From positions 1-64,000 of the forward strand of contig DUTT01000021.1 in assembly GCA_012841925.1 (NCBI GenBank): DNA of 64,000 nt, read 5' to 3'. The notes under the pieces are model-generated. The model was not told where the DNA came from. It saw only the letters and a list, made by a program, of their open reading frames with translations, and did no database searches. Positions 34,791 to 42,478 of this stretch are shown one piece after another. The translations under genes were made by a program, and so were the position numbers. Each line of letters opens with the position of its first letter. The stretch's first letter is position 1. The stretch comes from Clostridiales bacterium. Lineage in GTDB: Bacteria > Bacillota > Clostridia > Peptostreptococcales > Anaerovoracaceae.

Positions 34791-35771
34791 CTACGGGACA
34801 TAATAAAAGTCATCGGCCGGCATGGCGCCGCCTACGGCCTTGGGGTTCTGTTCGAACAGAACGCTGAGATAGCCATTCATGGGTTCAGTCATGTCCTCAC
34901 CGGCCACATAGGTGATGTAGCAATAGGGAATCGCCCGCTCAGCTACCTGGGCCTTGACGATATCGAACTTTTCGACGAGTTGTGCAGCTTCGCTGATATT
35001 GGCATTGACGTACTCGGTGGAGGCCTTATACTCATTCAAAAATGTGGCGATCTGCTTCGGGTACTGCCCGGCAAATTCCTTCCGGACGACGAGAACGCCT
35101 GTAATCAGCGTGCTGCCGTTATCGAGCACATCCCATTCCTCGGTAAAGTCCACGGCAACTCTCAGGTTGTCCAGCTGCATCTGAGCGACCGTCACGTACG
35201 GCTGAGGCATCATGGCGATTCCGCCGCTTGCCTGCAAAATGGCGACTGATTCCGAAGGTTCGCTCTTCCACTGAATGTCGACGTCCGCATCGGGGTCCAC
35301 ACCGTTCTCTTCCAGAAGATAGCGCAGCGCATACTCCGGCGTCGATCCTTTTCCGGTCGCATAGATCGTCTGGCCTTTCAGATCGGCCATCGAGTGGACA
35401 TCGTCCCCTGTTTCGACGATGTAGATGACGCCGAGCGTATTGATGGCCAGCAGCTGAATCTCTTTATCCGTATTGTTGTACATGACGGAAGCGAGATTCG
35501 CCGGAAGAGCCGCAATGTCCAGCTCCCCTTTGAGCAGCTTTGGCGTCAGCTCGTCGGCCGATCCCGCAATTTGAAACGTGTAGTGATTTGACGTTTCTCC
35601 CGCCTCTGCATCGTCCATCAGGCGAACCATTCCCATGGAGGTGGGGCCGCGGAGGCCTCCGATGCGGATCTCGACAGATTCGACGTCGCCCTGCGGCGGT
35701 GCGCCGGCACATCCGGCGAGCATGGAAACAAGCATGAGTGCCACGGTCAGCATAGCTAAGATTCTCTTCAT
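34791..35771 (-). CDS. NitT/TauT-type ABC substrate-binding lipoprotein
   Basis: A 326-residue lipoprotein. The leader peptide ends in LAGC, with C21 as the lipidated residue. The mature domain looks like a type II periplasmic binding protein of the NMT1/SsuA group: IRIGGLRGPTSMGMVRLMDD at the start, then LKGELDIAALPANLASVMYN and VRKEFAGQYPKQIATFLNEY. Its start overlaps the TM1266-like gene by four bases (ATGA). The solute is unknown; related proteins bind sulfonates, pyrimidine precursors, nitrate or small aromatic compounds. Confidence 0.85.
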   Translation of the reverse strand: MKRILAMLTVALMLVSMLAGCAGAPPQGDVESVEIRIGGLRGPTSMGMVRLMDDAEAGETSNHYTFQIAGSADELTPKLLKGELDIAALPANLASVMYNNTDKEIQLLAINTLGVIYIVETGDDVHSMADLKGQTIYATGKGSTPEYALRYLLEENGVDPDADVDIQWKSEPSESVAILQASGGIAMMPQPYVTVAQMQLDNLRVAVDFTEEWDVLDNGSTLITGVLVVRKEFAGQYPKQIATFLNEYKASTEYVNANISEAAQLVEKFDIVKAQVAERAIPYCYITYVAGEDMTEPMNGYLSVLFEQNPKAVGGAMPADDFYYVP

Positions 35772-36037
35772 TGTGCATCCTCTTTCTGATCTTCCAACTT
35801 CGATACGACGGTTTTTGTCCGGACGCCCGGAAGCATGCCCAGCTTCCCTGAAAGCGAGCTTGTAACGTCGCCCGGTGCATCCATAACCACACAGATGATG
35901 GAAACGCCGCGATCCTTATAGGGGATACCCATCCGGCCGACGATGTAGCTGCCGAACCGATGCAGAAGCTCGTTGACTGCTTCCGCCTGATGAGTGTCCT
36001 CCAGCAATATGCTGATGACTGATATCCGATTCTCCAC
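35768..36037 (-). CDS. TM1266-family putative iron-only hydrogenase system protein
   Basis: An 89-residue ACT/NikR-C-like small protein. ENRISVISILLEDT, LLHRFGSYIVGRMGIPYKDR and VSIICVVMDAPGDVTSSLSG match what I know as the TM1266 family, usually found beside [FeFe]-hydrogenase maturation genes. Start GTG 36037 has AAGGAG eight bases upstream; GTG 36046 overlaps that site. It is the first gene of the operon with an ABC importer and a HydE-like enzyme. A ligand-sensing regulatory role is proposed for the family but not demonstrated. Confidence 0.8.
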   Translation of the reverse strand: MENRISVISILLEDTHQAEAVNELLHRFGSYIVGRMGIPYKDRGVSIICVVMDAPGDVTSSLSGKLGMLPGVRTKTVVSKLEDQKEDAQ

Positions 36038-36052
36038 GACCGACACTCCTTA

Positions 36053-36185
36053 CAAACAAACGGCCGCGCATAAGGCGCGGCAGAACAAACATGTCTGTTT
36101 CCGTCACCTTTCCATCCGGGGCGTACCCAAATGCGTCAGGATCTCTTGACACCTGTATTATATAACGGGCACGACGGAAAAGCAA
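36053..36185 (-). promoter_or_regulatory. promoter and structured leader of the HydE-like/ABC operon
   Basis: On the minus strand TTGCTT (36180-36185) and TATAAT (36157-36162) are 17 bases apart. The leader of about 110 bases contains a AAACA/TGTTT hairpin at 36087-36100. It also contains a perfect 7-bp GC-rich hairpin (GCCGCGC/GCGCGGC, 36063-36081) followed on the RNA by the U-rich GTTTGTTTG, just before the ribosome binding site. This is terminator-like and could be a regulated attenuator. I do not recognise a known riboswitch. Confidence 0.5.
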
Positions 36186-36189
36186 TCGA

Positions 36190-36218
36190 TTGATTTTATG
36201 AAGGTGTTTGTGTATACT
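36190..36218 (+). promoter_or_regulatory. promoter of the Rnk-like gene
   Basis: TTGATT (36190-36195) and TATACT (36213-36218) are 17 bases apart, followed by the AAGGAAGG ribosome binding site and ATG 36240. Confidence 0.65.
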
Positions 36219-36239
36219 ATTCGAAAGGAAGGATGCACT

Positions 36240-36656
36240 ATGGCTGACAGCATATTCATCACAAATCACGACAGAAAACGCCTAAAGGAACTGCTGACCA
36301 CTCAGATCAGCAGCGAGGAGGCGTTGGGTCCGCACGTGCGGAAACTGGAAAACGAAATTAACAAAGCGACGATTATCCATCCCGACCAGGCGGATTCCAA
36401 GCTGATTACGATGAACTCCGTCATCCTCCTGAGTCTGGACGGAGCCGATATGGAGCTCTCTTTAGTCTATCCCAACGAGGCCGAAGTCAGCGAGAACAAG
36501 GTATCGATTCTCTCTCCCATCGGAACGGCTATCCTGGGCTACAGCGAAGGCGACACCATCCAGTGGGATGTTCCTTCCGGCACGACTGAAATCCTGATCA
36601 AGGAGATCGTATATCAGCCGGAGTCAGCCTGGCATGACGACGGAGACGAGAGCTAA
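36240..36656 (+). CDS. Rnk-like GreA/GreB-family protein
   Basis: A 138-residue protein in the Rnk group (nucleoside diphosphate kinase regulator). The N-terminal helix is short (ITNHDRKRLKELL), not a full Gre coiled coil. The C-terminal GreA/GreB FKBP-like domain includes SVILLSLDGADMELSLVYPNE, SILSPIGTAILGYSEGDTI and WDVPSGTTEILIKEIVYQPE. It probably binds RNA polymerase near the secondary channel. The ATG at 36240 has a good ribosome binding site; an in-frame ATG at 36198 lies upstream of the -10 box and cannot be used. Confidence 0.82.
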   Translation: MADSIFITNHDRKRLKELLTTQISSEEALGPHVRKLENEINKATIIHPDQADSKLITMNSVILLSLDGADMELSLVYPNEAEVSENKVSILSPIGTAILGYSEGDTIQWDVPSGTTEILIKEIVYQPESAWHDDGDES

Positions 36657-36701
36657 AACGATCGTTCTTTTCGTCCGATTGCGGGAGAAAACCCGAAGTG
36701 T

Positions 36702-36730
36702 TTGCATTTGAAGCGATGCTGTGCTACAAT
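36702..36730 (+). promoter_or_regulatory. promoter of the L25/Ctc gene
   Basis: TTGCAT (36702-36707) and TACAAT (36725-36730) are 17 bases apart, about 48 bases before the ATG at 36778. Confidence 0.6.
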
Positions 36731-36777
36731 GCGAAAGATTTACAGATAAAAATAACAGGAATTCCGGAGGTTGTATA

Positions 36778-37422
36778 ATGTACGTAGTAACGGCAGATAA
36801 CAGAGATTCAAGTGCCAAAGTAAAAAAACTTAGAAGACAGGGTATCGTACCCGGCTGCATATACGGCGGTAAGCTCGAGGAGACCTTGCTGATCCAGGTC
36901 ACAGCTGGCGAAGCGGCACGGCTCGCTCGCGAAAAAGCGATCGGTACGCAGGTTCTCATCGAATTCGGCGGACAGAAGCAGAGCGCGCTCATCAAGGAAA
37001 TCAGCGCCAACCAGCTTGCCAATACAATTGAGCACCTGAGCTTTCAGAGCCTGGTTGCAGACGAACCGGTCAACGCTGTTGCCCAGATTGTACTGCTGAA
37101 CGAAGAGTCCGTGTCAGATATCGTGCGTCAGACGCTGTATGAGATTCCCATCCGCGCCCTGCCCGCGAACCTCGTCGAAGAGATCCGCATCGATCTGACC
37201 GGCATGGAAGCCGGAACGGCCATACGCGTCGAAGATCTCGATATTGCGAATAATCCGGATGTAGAGCTGCAGACGCCGGGAGACGTCATGGTGTTTAACA
37301 TCATCGACAAGAGCTCCATTAAGGAAGAAGAGCCCGAAACCGAAGAAGGCGTCCTCGAAGGCGAAGAGGCAGAAGCGACCGAAGCAGCTGAAGAGAGCGA
37401 TTCTGCGGAAGAAACCGAATAG
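36778..37422 (+). CDS. rplY: 50S ribosomal protein L25/general stress protein Ctc
   Basis: A 214-residue long-form L25 (CTC type). The N-terminal 5S-rRNA-binding domain spans about residues 1-90 (SSAKVKKLRRQGIVPGCIYG, LIKEISANQLANTIEHLSF). The C-terminal TL5-like beta domain spans about 91-182 (IPIRALPANLVEEIRIDLTG). A glutamate/alanine-rich acidic tail follows. The ATG at 36778 has GGAGG at a good distance. It binds 5S rRNA in the large subunit. It is monocistronic with its own promoter and the terminator at 37454-37478. Confidence 0.9.
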   Translation: MYVVTADNRDSSAKVKKLRRQGIVPGCIYGGKLEETLLIQVTAGEAARLAREKAIGTQVLIEFGGQKQSALIKEISANQLANTIEHLSFQSLVADEPVNAVAQIVLLNEESVSDIVRQTLYEIPIRALPANLVEEIRIDLTGMEAGTAIRVEDLDIANNPDVELQTPGDVMVFNIIDKSSIKEEEPETEEGVLEGEEAEATEAAEESDSAEETE

Positions 37423-37453
37423 ACCGGATACACCGGGTACTGTTTCGAACGAT

Positions 37454-37478
37454 AAAAGCCCCTCGCGAGGGGCTTTTT
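37454..37478 (+). terminator. intrinsic terminator after L25/Ctc
   Basis: AAAAGCCCCTC and GAGGGGCTTTTT form a perfect GC-rich stem ending in a U-run, about 30 bases after the stop codon. On the opposite strand it also has an A/U-rich flank and could serve as the end of cobO transcription. Confidence 0.88.
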
Positions 37479-37547
37479 ACATGTTGCTCAATCGGTGGCC
37501 ATCTGAATCTCAATACCGGACCAAATCACTATCAGGGTAGCGGGCAA

Positions 37548-38132
37548 TCAGTTTTCAATACCCTGGCGGGCCATGACACCCTGCGTATAATAATGCTTGA
37601 TCTCGCGCATCTCCGTAACCAGATCGGCGCGGGCAATCAGCGCTGCAGGTGCATTGCGGCCGGTGATGATCAGCTCGGTATTTTCCGCCCTGGCGTCGAG
37701 GATGGCTTCCGCTTCCGCCCACTCAATCAGCCCGAAATGCAAAGCGACATTCAGCTCGTCGAGGATGACCACATCGTACTCGCCGCCGGCTACCGCTTCT
37801 TTCGCCATGCGCACCCCGCTCTTCGCCAGCTCGATGAATTCGGCCGGCGGTTTACCCGGGGGAAATATGACGACCTGATCCTTAATTTTAGCCAGCTCTT
37901 CCGGCGGAATGCTGGATTCGTCTGCGATAAAAAACGGTTTACCGATCGCTTCCAGTCGGAAATTTGAAGAAATGTCGCGAAGAACTTTGTGTTCACTATA
38001 AGAAGGACTCTTCATGAATTGTATCATCATCACCCGTTTACCTGCACCGAGTGCGCGTACGGCAAGACCGATCGCTGCCGTCGTCTTGCCCTTCCCAGCG
38101 CCCGTATACACCTGTACATATCCTTTTGTCAT
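37548..38132 (-). CDS. cobO: corrinoid adenosyltransferase (CobO/BtuR/CobA type)
   Basis: A 194-residue ATP:cob(I)alamin adenosyltransferase. The unusual P-loop TGAGKGKTTAAIGLA is at residues 11-25. MMIQFMKSP, VVILDELNVALHFGLI (Walker B) and LIITGRNAPAALIARADLVTEM follow, as in BtuR/CobO. It transfers the adenosyl group of ATP to cobalt in cobalamin or cobinamide. It supports the B12 economy also indicated by the B12-dependent methionine synthase at 54060. It is transcribed alone. I saw no cobalamin riboswitch upstream. Confidence 0.92.
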   Translation of the reverse strand: MTKGYVQVYTGAGKGKTTAAIGLAVRALGAGKRVMMIQFMKSPSYSEHKVLRDISSNFRLEAIGKPFFIADESSIPPEELAKIKDQVVIFPPGKPPAEFIELAKSGVRMAKEAVAGGEYDVVILDELNVALHFGLIEWAEAEAILDARAENTELIITGRNAPAALIARADLVTEMREIKHYYTQGVMARQGIEN

Positions 38133-38270
38133 TTCTCACCTCATCGGTTTAACAAGATAGTAATCATCTGCAGTATACCACAGTTGCATGTTTCCACGCA
38201 GCGCTTTGATGCAATCTTCCAGATGACAGGCCCTGCGAATGTCATAATAAAAAGAATTTCAAAATATCGC

Positions 38271-38298
38271 TTGCTTTATTACGCTAATGCGCTATAAT
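38271..38298 (+). promoter_or_regulatory. promoter of the amino-acid ABC operon
   Basis: TTGCTT (38271-38276) and TATAAT (38293-38298) are 16 bases apart. GGAGGT and the lipoprotein start follow about 30 bases downstream. Confidence 0.65.
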
Positions 38299-38335
38299 GC
38301 TATCATGCGAAACTAAAACATGGAGGTACACACAA

Positions 38336-39118
38336 ATGAAAAAAAGAATCACTCTCATACTGCTGGCAGCCCTGCTCATACTGCTGACAGCCTGCGGCGG
38401 CGGAACCACCGCAAGCAATGACCTGGACTACATCAGGGAAAACGGCAAGATGGTCATCGGATATACGGTCTACGAGCCCATGAACTACACCGACGACGAC
38501 GGGGTGTTTACGGGATTTGACACCGAGCTCGCCATGCTGGTCTGCGAAAAACTCGGCGTGGAACCTGAATTTATCGAGATCAACTGGGACACAAAAGAAG
38601 TGGAGCTGAATGCGAAGTCCATCGACTGCATCTGGAACGGCCTCACGATTCTGCCCGATCGTCTGGAGACGATGGAAATCACCAATCCCTACGTGCTCAA
38701 CGCGCAGGTCGTACTTGTAAAAGCCGGGACTGAATACGAAGACACTTCCTCGCTCATCGACAAGACGCTCGTCGCTGAACAGGGATCCGCAGGCGAAGAA
38801 GCGATTTTAGCCGACGACAATCTGTCTCTGGCGACCTATGTACCCAAGACGGTTCAAACCGACTGCCTGCTGGAGGTTAAAGCGGGCACTGCCGACGCAG
38901 CCGTTCTGGATCTGACGCTTGCCAAAGCCATGACTGGCCCCGGCACAAGCTACGAAGACCTGACCATCGTTGCGATGCTTGCCGAAGAATACTACGGCGT
39001 TGCCTTCAGGAAGGGATCTGATGCCGCAGCGGCCGTCAATGCTATCTTCGAGGAGTTTCTCGCTGACGGAACCATGGTCGCTCTCGCAGACAAATACGAA
39101 CTCAGTCTGGCGGAATAA
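38336..39118 (+). CDS. polar amino-acid ABC transporter binding lipoprotein
   Basis: A 260-residue lipoprotein. The leader peptide ends in LLTAC (C20). SBP_bac_3 domain motifs are IRENGKMVIGYTVYEPMNY, GVFTGFDTELAMLVCEKLG, IDCIWNGLTILPDRLE and YGVAFRKGSDAAAAVNAIFE. The ATG at 38336 has GGAGGT; the open frame upstream is not coding. It should capture a polar amino acid such as glutamine, cystine or arginine for the permease and ATPase that follow at once. The specificity is not readable. Confidence 0.9.
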   Translation: MKKRITLILLAALLILLTACGGGTTASNDLDYIRENGKMVIGYTVYEPMNYTDDDGVFTGFDTELAMLVCEKLGVEPEFIEINWDTKEVELNAKSIDCIWNGLTILPDRLETMEITNPYVLNAQVVLVKAGTEYEDTSSLIDKTLVAEQGSAGEEAILADDNLSLATYVPKTVQTDCLLEVKAGTADAAVLDLTLAKAMTGPGTSYEDLTIVAMLAEEYYGVAFRKGSDAAAAVNAIFEEFLADGTMVALADKYELSLAE

Positions 39119-39126
39119 CCGACACC

Positions 39127-39792
39127 ATGACACTACAACTCCCCGTCATCATTGAACGTCTATCGGACAGCTTTCTGTTAAACGGAAAGCTGTTCGCGCT
39201 GACGCTTATATTTTCGCTTCCGCTGGGACTCGTCGTAGCGTTTGGGTCCATGAGCCGCTTCCGTCTGATCAGCGTACCGGTGCGTGCATTCGTGTGGATC
39301 ATCCGGGGCACGCCGCTGATGCTTCAGCTGATCATCATATTCCTGGGGCCCGGACTCATGAATCTGCCGTTCTACTGGCCTGCAGGCAGCAATGGTCGCT
39401 TTGTCGCCGCGACAGTCGCTTTTATCATCAACTACGCCTGCTATTTTTCGGAAATATTCCGGGGCGGCATCCAGAGCATCCCGAGCGGTCAGTATGAGGC
39501 CGGAGCGGTGCTCGGCATGACAAAGGCTCAGATCTTCTTCAAAGTGACGCTTTTGCAGGTTATCAAGCGCATCATGCCACCGACAGGTAACGAAATCATC
39601 ACCCTGGTCAAGGATACATCGCTGGCGCGCATTATCTCCGTCAAAGAGATCATCATGATGGCGGGTGAATACACAAACCGGGGCCTCATATGGCCGCTGT
39701 TTGCAACCGGAATCTACTTTCTGGTGTTCGTCGGCATCCTGACCCTGTTGCTGGGGTACATTGAACGAAAGCTGGAATACTTTAAAGCGTAA
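39127..39792 (+). CDS. polar amino-acid ABC transporter permease
   Basis: A 221-residue permease of the HisM/GlnP type with five helices. FVWIIRGTPLMLQLIIIF is the conserved RGTP loop. GAVLGMTKAQIFFKVTLLQ is the EAA motif contacting the ATPase. It starts eight bases after the binding-protein stop with a weak site, so translation is probably coupled. A single permease gene implies a homodimeric channel. Confidence 0.92.
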   Translation: MTLQLPVIIERLSDSFLLNGKLFALTLIFSLPLGLVVAFGSMSRFRLISVPVRAFVWIIRGTPLMLQLIIIFLGPGLMNLPFYWPAGSNGRFVAATVAFIINYACYFSEIFRGGIQSIPSGQYEAGAVLGMTKAQIFFKVTLLQVIKRIMPPTGNEIITLVKDTSLARIISVKEIIMMAGEYTNRGLIWPLFATGIYFLVFVGILTLLLGYIERKLEYFKA

Positions 39793-39807
39793 TTGAAAAG
39801 GTGAACT

Positions 39808-40596
39808 ATGCCCATATTACAAGTGAAGCAACTGGAAAAGAAGTTCGGAACCCTGGAAGTGCTCCAGGGCATCGACTTCTCGCTCGACCAGGGCGAATCT
39901 CTGGCGATCATCGGATCTTCGGGAAGCGGGAAGACGACGCTCCTGCGCTGCCTGAACTTTTTGGAACGGCCGGACGGAGGGACGATTACCGTCAACGGTC
40001 AGCTCATTTTCGATGCGTCCGACCCGTCGACTCAGCACGAATCCGACATCCGGAAGAAACGCCTTCACTTCGGGCTTGTCTTTCAGAATTTCAACCTGTT
40101 CCCGCAGTATACCGCGCTTCAAAATGTCGTTTTAGCACCGAAACTCATCGCAAGGGAGCGAAGCGACTTCGGGGCGAACAAAAAGGACATCCTGAGCGAA
40201 ATCGAAGAAAAGGGGCGTGCGATTCTGGAGCAGGTCGGCCTGTCGGATAAGCTGAACGCTTACCCGCACATGTTGTCAGGTGGCCAGCAGCAGCGCGTCG
40301 CCATCGCCCGGGCGCTTGCGATGGAACCGGATATCCTGTGCTTCGACGAGCCGACTTCGGCGCTCGATCCGGAGCTGACGGGTGAAGTACTCAAGGTCAT
40401 CCGGTCTCTTGCAAGCCGCAATACGACCATGGTCATCGTTACGCACGAAATGGACTTTGCCCGAAGCGTAGCCGACCGCGTTATCTTTATGGACGAAGGA
40501 GCCATCGTCGAACAAGGTCACCCCGAAGAGGTGTTCGGCAATCCTCAAAAAGAACGGACCAGGCAGTTTCTCCTCCGCTACAGCGAATCGAGCTAA
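39808..40596 (+). CDS. polar amino-acid ABC transporter ATPase
   Basis: A 262-residue GlnQ/HisP-type ATPase. Walker A is [15 protein letters not shown] near residues 37-51. The Q-loop is [15 protein letters not shown]. The signature is [15 protein letters not shown]. Walker B is [15 protein letters not shown] and the switch is [14 protein letters not shown]. An extra lysine- and glutamate-rich stretch, around residues 115-140, lies between the Q-loop and the signature. It ends the three-gene importer operon, followed by the hairpin at 40625-40654. Confidence 0.93.
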   Translation: MPILQVKQLEKKFGTLEVLQGIDFSLDQGESLAIIGSSGSGKTTLLRCLNFLERPDGGTITVNGQLIFDASDPSTQHESDIRKKRLHFGLVFQNFNLFPQYTALQNVVLAPKLIARERSDFGANKKDILSEIEEKGRAILEQVGLSDKLNAYPHMLSGGQQQRVAIARALAMEPDILCFDEPTSALDPELTGEVLKVIRSLASRNTTMVIVTHEMDFARSVADRVIFMDEGAIVEQGHPEEVFGNPQKERTRQFLLRYSESS

Positions 40597-40624
40597 AACC
40601 GCCCGGCGGTCTTGCTTACCCAAA

Positions 40625-40654
40625 ATCAAAACGCCCCCAGCCAGGGGCGTTTTG
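40625..40654. terminator. bidirectional intrinsic terminator
   Basis: ATCAAAACGCCCC and GGGGCGTTTTGAT form a perfect 13-bp stem around a short loop. It lies between the convergent amino-acid importer operon and the small membrane-protein gene at 40700, and can serve both. Confidence 0.85.
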
Positions 40655-40699
40655 ATGTACAGGGGAATCGATGTTCACTATCTTAGTCGAAATCAAGAC

Positions 40700-40855
40700 C
40701 TAAAGCAGCGCCTGCGTTAATGCAATCAACACAAACGCGATGACACCCACCGTGCCGAGCGCCGGCGCCGGAAGAAGGACAGACGCATAGAGTCCGGCAA
40801 AAATGATCAATATCGACAGGAATATAAACTTCTGATTCGAAAATAGTTTTCCCAA
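40700..40855 (-). CDS. 51-residue small membrane protein after the LctP permease
   Basis: A short gene that a 60-codon cut-off would miss. It starts at TTG 40855 with GGAGG about eight bases upstream, that site overlapping the end of the permease gene, and stops at TAG 40700. The product begins MGKLFSNQKFIFLSI. It has two hydrophobic segments, residues 10-29 and about 33-51, joined by a proline/alanine turn. It is five bases from the permease stop and is followed by the shared terminator, so it is co-transcribed with and probably translationally coupled to it. A small accessory subunit is an inference. I recognise no family. Confidence 0.65.
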   Translation of the reverse strand: MGKLFSNQKFIFLSILIIFAGLYASVLLPAPALGTVGVIAFVLIALTQALL

Positions 40856-40859
40856 AGAA

Positions 40860-42395
40860 TTATCCTCCAAAGTGTGTGTGCCACATGGTCAGCATCAGAA
40901 AATTAGCGAGACCAAGTACAGTCGCCGTCAGGAGCACGGGCTTCAAAACTTTAGCATAGATACCAGATTCATTTCCCGTCAACCCTGAAGCGGAAGCGCC
41001 CATCAAAATATTGGTGGGGCCAAGCGCAACGCCGACAGAACCGGCGATGGACTGCAGCGCCGCCATAATATACGGATCAATCTGCAGACTTTCGGCGACC
41101 GATACCTGGAACTTACCGAATATGACATTGGAATTTGTGTTGCTGCCGGTAATAAAGCTGCCCAGAACTCCGAAAAACGGTGCCACGAGCGGAAATACGC
41201 CTCCGGTAATCGCCGCTACTGTATCTGCCAGCGTCGCCGTCATGCCCGAATCCATCATGACGAGCGCCATGCTGATCAGGAAAAACAGCGTAATCGATGT
41301 GCTGATGCTCTTTTTAACCGCCTGAATTTTTACGTCGGCCAGTTTTTCCTTTGTGAAAATGCCGATCTGTTTATAGCGCAACAGTGCGACACCGGCTGCA
41401 AATAAAGAAATCGGAGCCGGGTGTCCGAACCATTTGATCTTCGAAAATGCTTCCTCCGCTTTAACGAAATGCCCGAGAGCCGTCGTGTATTCGGGAAAAC
41501 GAAACGACAAGAAAAAACGATCCAGATGCAGCAGCGGGAATAGCAAAGACAATATGATAATGACGATATAGGGAAGCAGCGCATCGACAAGCGACAGCTC
41601 CGTCCGAAAAAGCCTTTCCACTTTGGGGGGCTTTTCGCGCAACCAGTACAGCGCATACATCGTAACAAATCCGGACAGCGCACCTAACAGTGCCACGAGC
41701 GACACGAGATCCATGTGCACGACAAACATCATCACAGCAGTTGTAACAATCGTCGAAGGAACTACATAGTACAACGCTTTCCGCAACGACAAAAAGCCGC
41801 CGTACACAAAGGCAACGGCGAGACCCGTCATGAGCATCGCGATACAGTCGAATATCACCATGGCGTAGCCAATGCGCTGCTGGTCGAGGCCTGTCACGAG
41901 AAAAATCGTAAAATACGACGATCCCATCGATCCGAAGCTGACCGCCCACGAATGCCCCAGAAGCACCGCCGCAACCGATTTGAGCGGATCAAAACCGAGG
42001 TGAATCAGAATCGGAACGACGATGATGACCGGGACGCCAAAGCCCGAAATGCCCTGCAGGATCGATGCGAACAGCCACGACAGTATCAGAAATTGGACAA
42101 AGGGATCTTTAATAAACAGGACGATGTTCCGGTTGATGACGTCGATAGCCCCGAATTCGTAGACCACGTGGTATAAAAATACCGCGCTCCAGATGATGAG
42201 AAGCACGTAGACCGCCAGCGACAGCCCTTTGCCCAGAGCAATCGACAGACCGTAGGCATCCATGCCGAAAAACAAAAATGCGCACGCGATGGCGACGAGG
42301 ATAGAAAGTGCTCCGGATTTCGATGCCGAATACTTAACGACCAGCAGGCTGATAAGCAGTGCAGTTAGAGGCAACAGTGAATAAATCGTTAACAT
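40860..42395 (-). CDS. LctP-family (L-lactate permease type) transporter
   Basis: A 511-residue membrane protein with about 13 helices. ILQGISGFGVPVIIVVPIL near residue 115 and VLLGHSWAVSFGSMGSSYF near 145 are typical of the lactate permease family. GSFITGSNTNSNVIFGKFQV near 420 and VGVALGPTNILMGASASGL near 460 form the second conserved repeat. It should import lactate or another short organic acid with a cation. The ATG follows AAAGGA. A TATAAT box lies at 42429-42434 (minus) with only a weak -35. The neighbouring small protein may be its partner. Confidence 0.86.
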   Translation of the reverse strand: MLTIYSLLPLTALLISLLVVKYSASKSGALSILVAIACAFLFFGMDAYGLSIALGKGLSLAVYVLLIIWSAVFLYHVVYEFGAIDVINRNIVLFIKDPFVQFLILSWLFASILQGISGFGVPVIIVVPILIHLGFDPLKSVAAVLLGHSWAVSFGSMGSSYFTIFLVTGLDQQRIGYAMVIFDCIAMLMTGLAVAFVYGGFLSLRKALYYVVPSTIVTTAVMMFVVHMDLVSLVALLGALSGFVTMYALYWLREKPPKVERLFRTELSLVDALLPYIVIIILSLLFPLLHLDRFFLSFRFPEYTTALGHFVKAEEAFSKIKWFGHPAPISLFAAGVALLRYKQIGIFTKEKLADVKIQAVKKSISTSITLFFLISMALVMMDSGMTATLADTVAAITGGVFPLVAPFFGVLGSFITGSNTNSNVIFGKFQVSVAESLQIDPYIMAALQSIAGSVGVALGPTNILMGASASGLTGNESGIYAKVLKPVLLTATVLGLANFLMLTMWHTHFGG

Positions 42396-42478
42396 AAGGT
42401 CCTTTCTGAAATGTCAGATAATATGGGGATTATATCACAATTCGGACCGAAATCCAGCCTTAAGTCTGGGGCTCCGGC

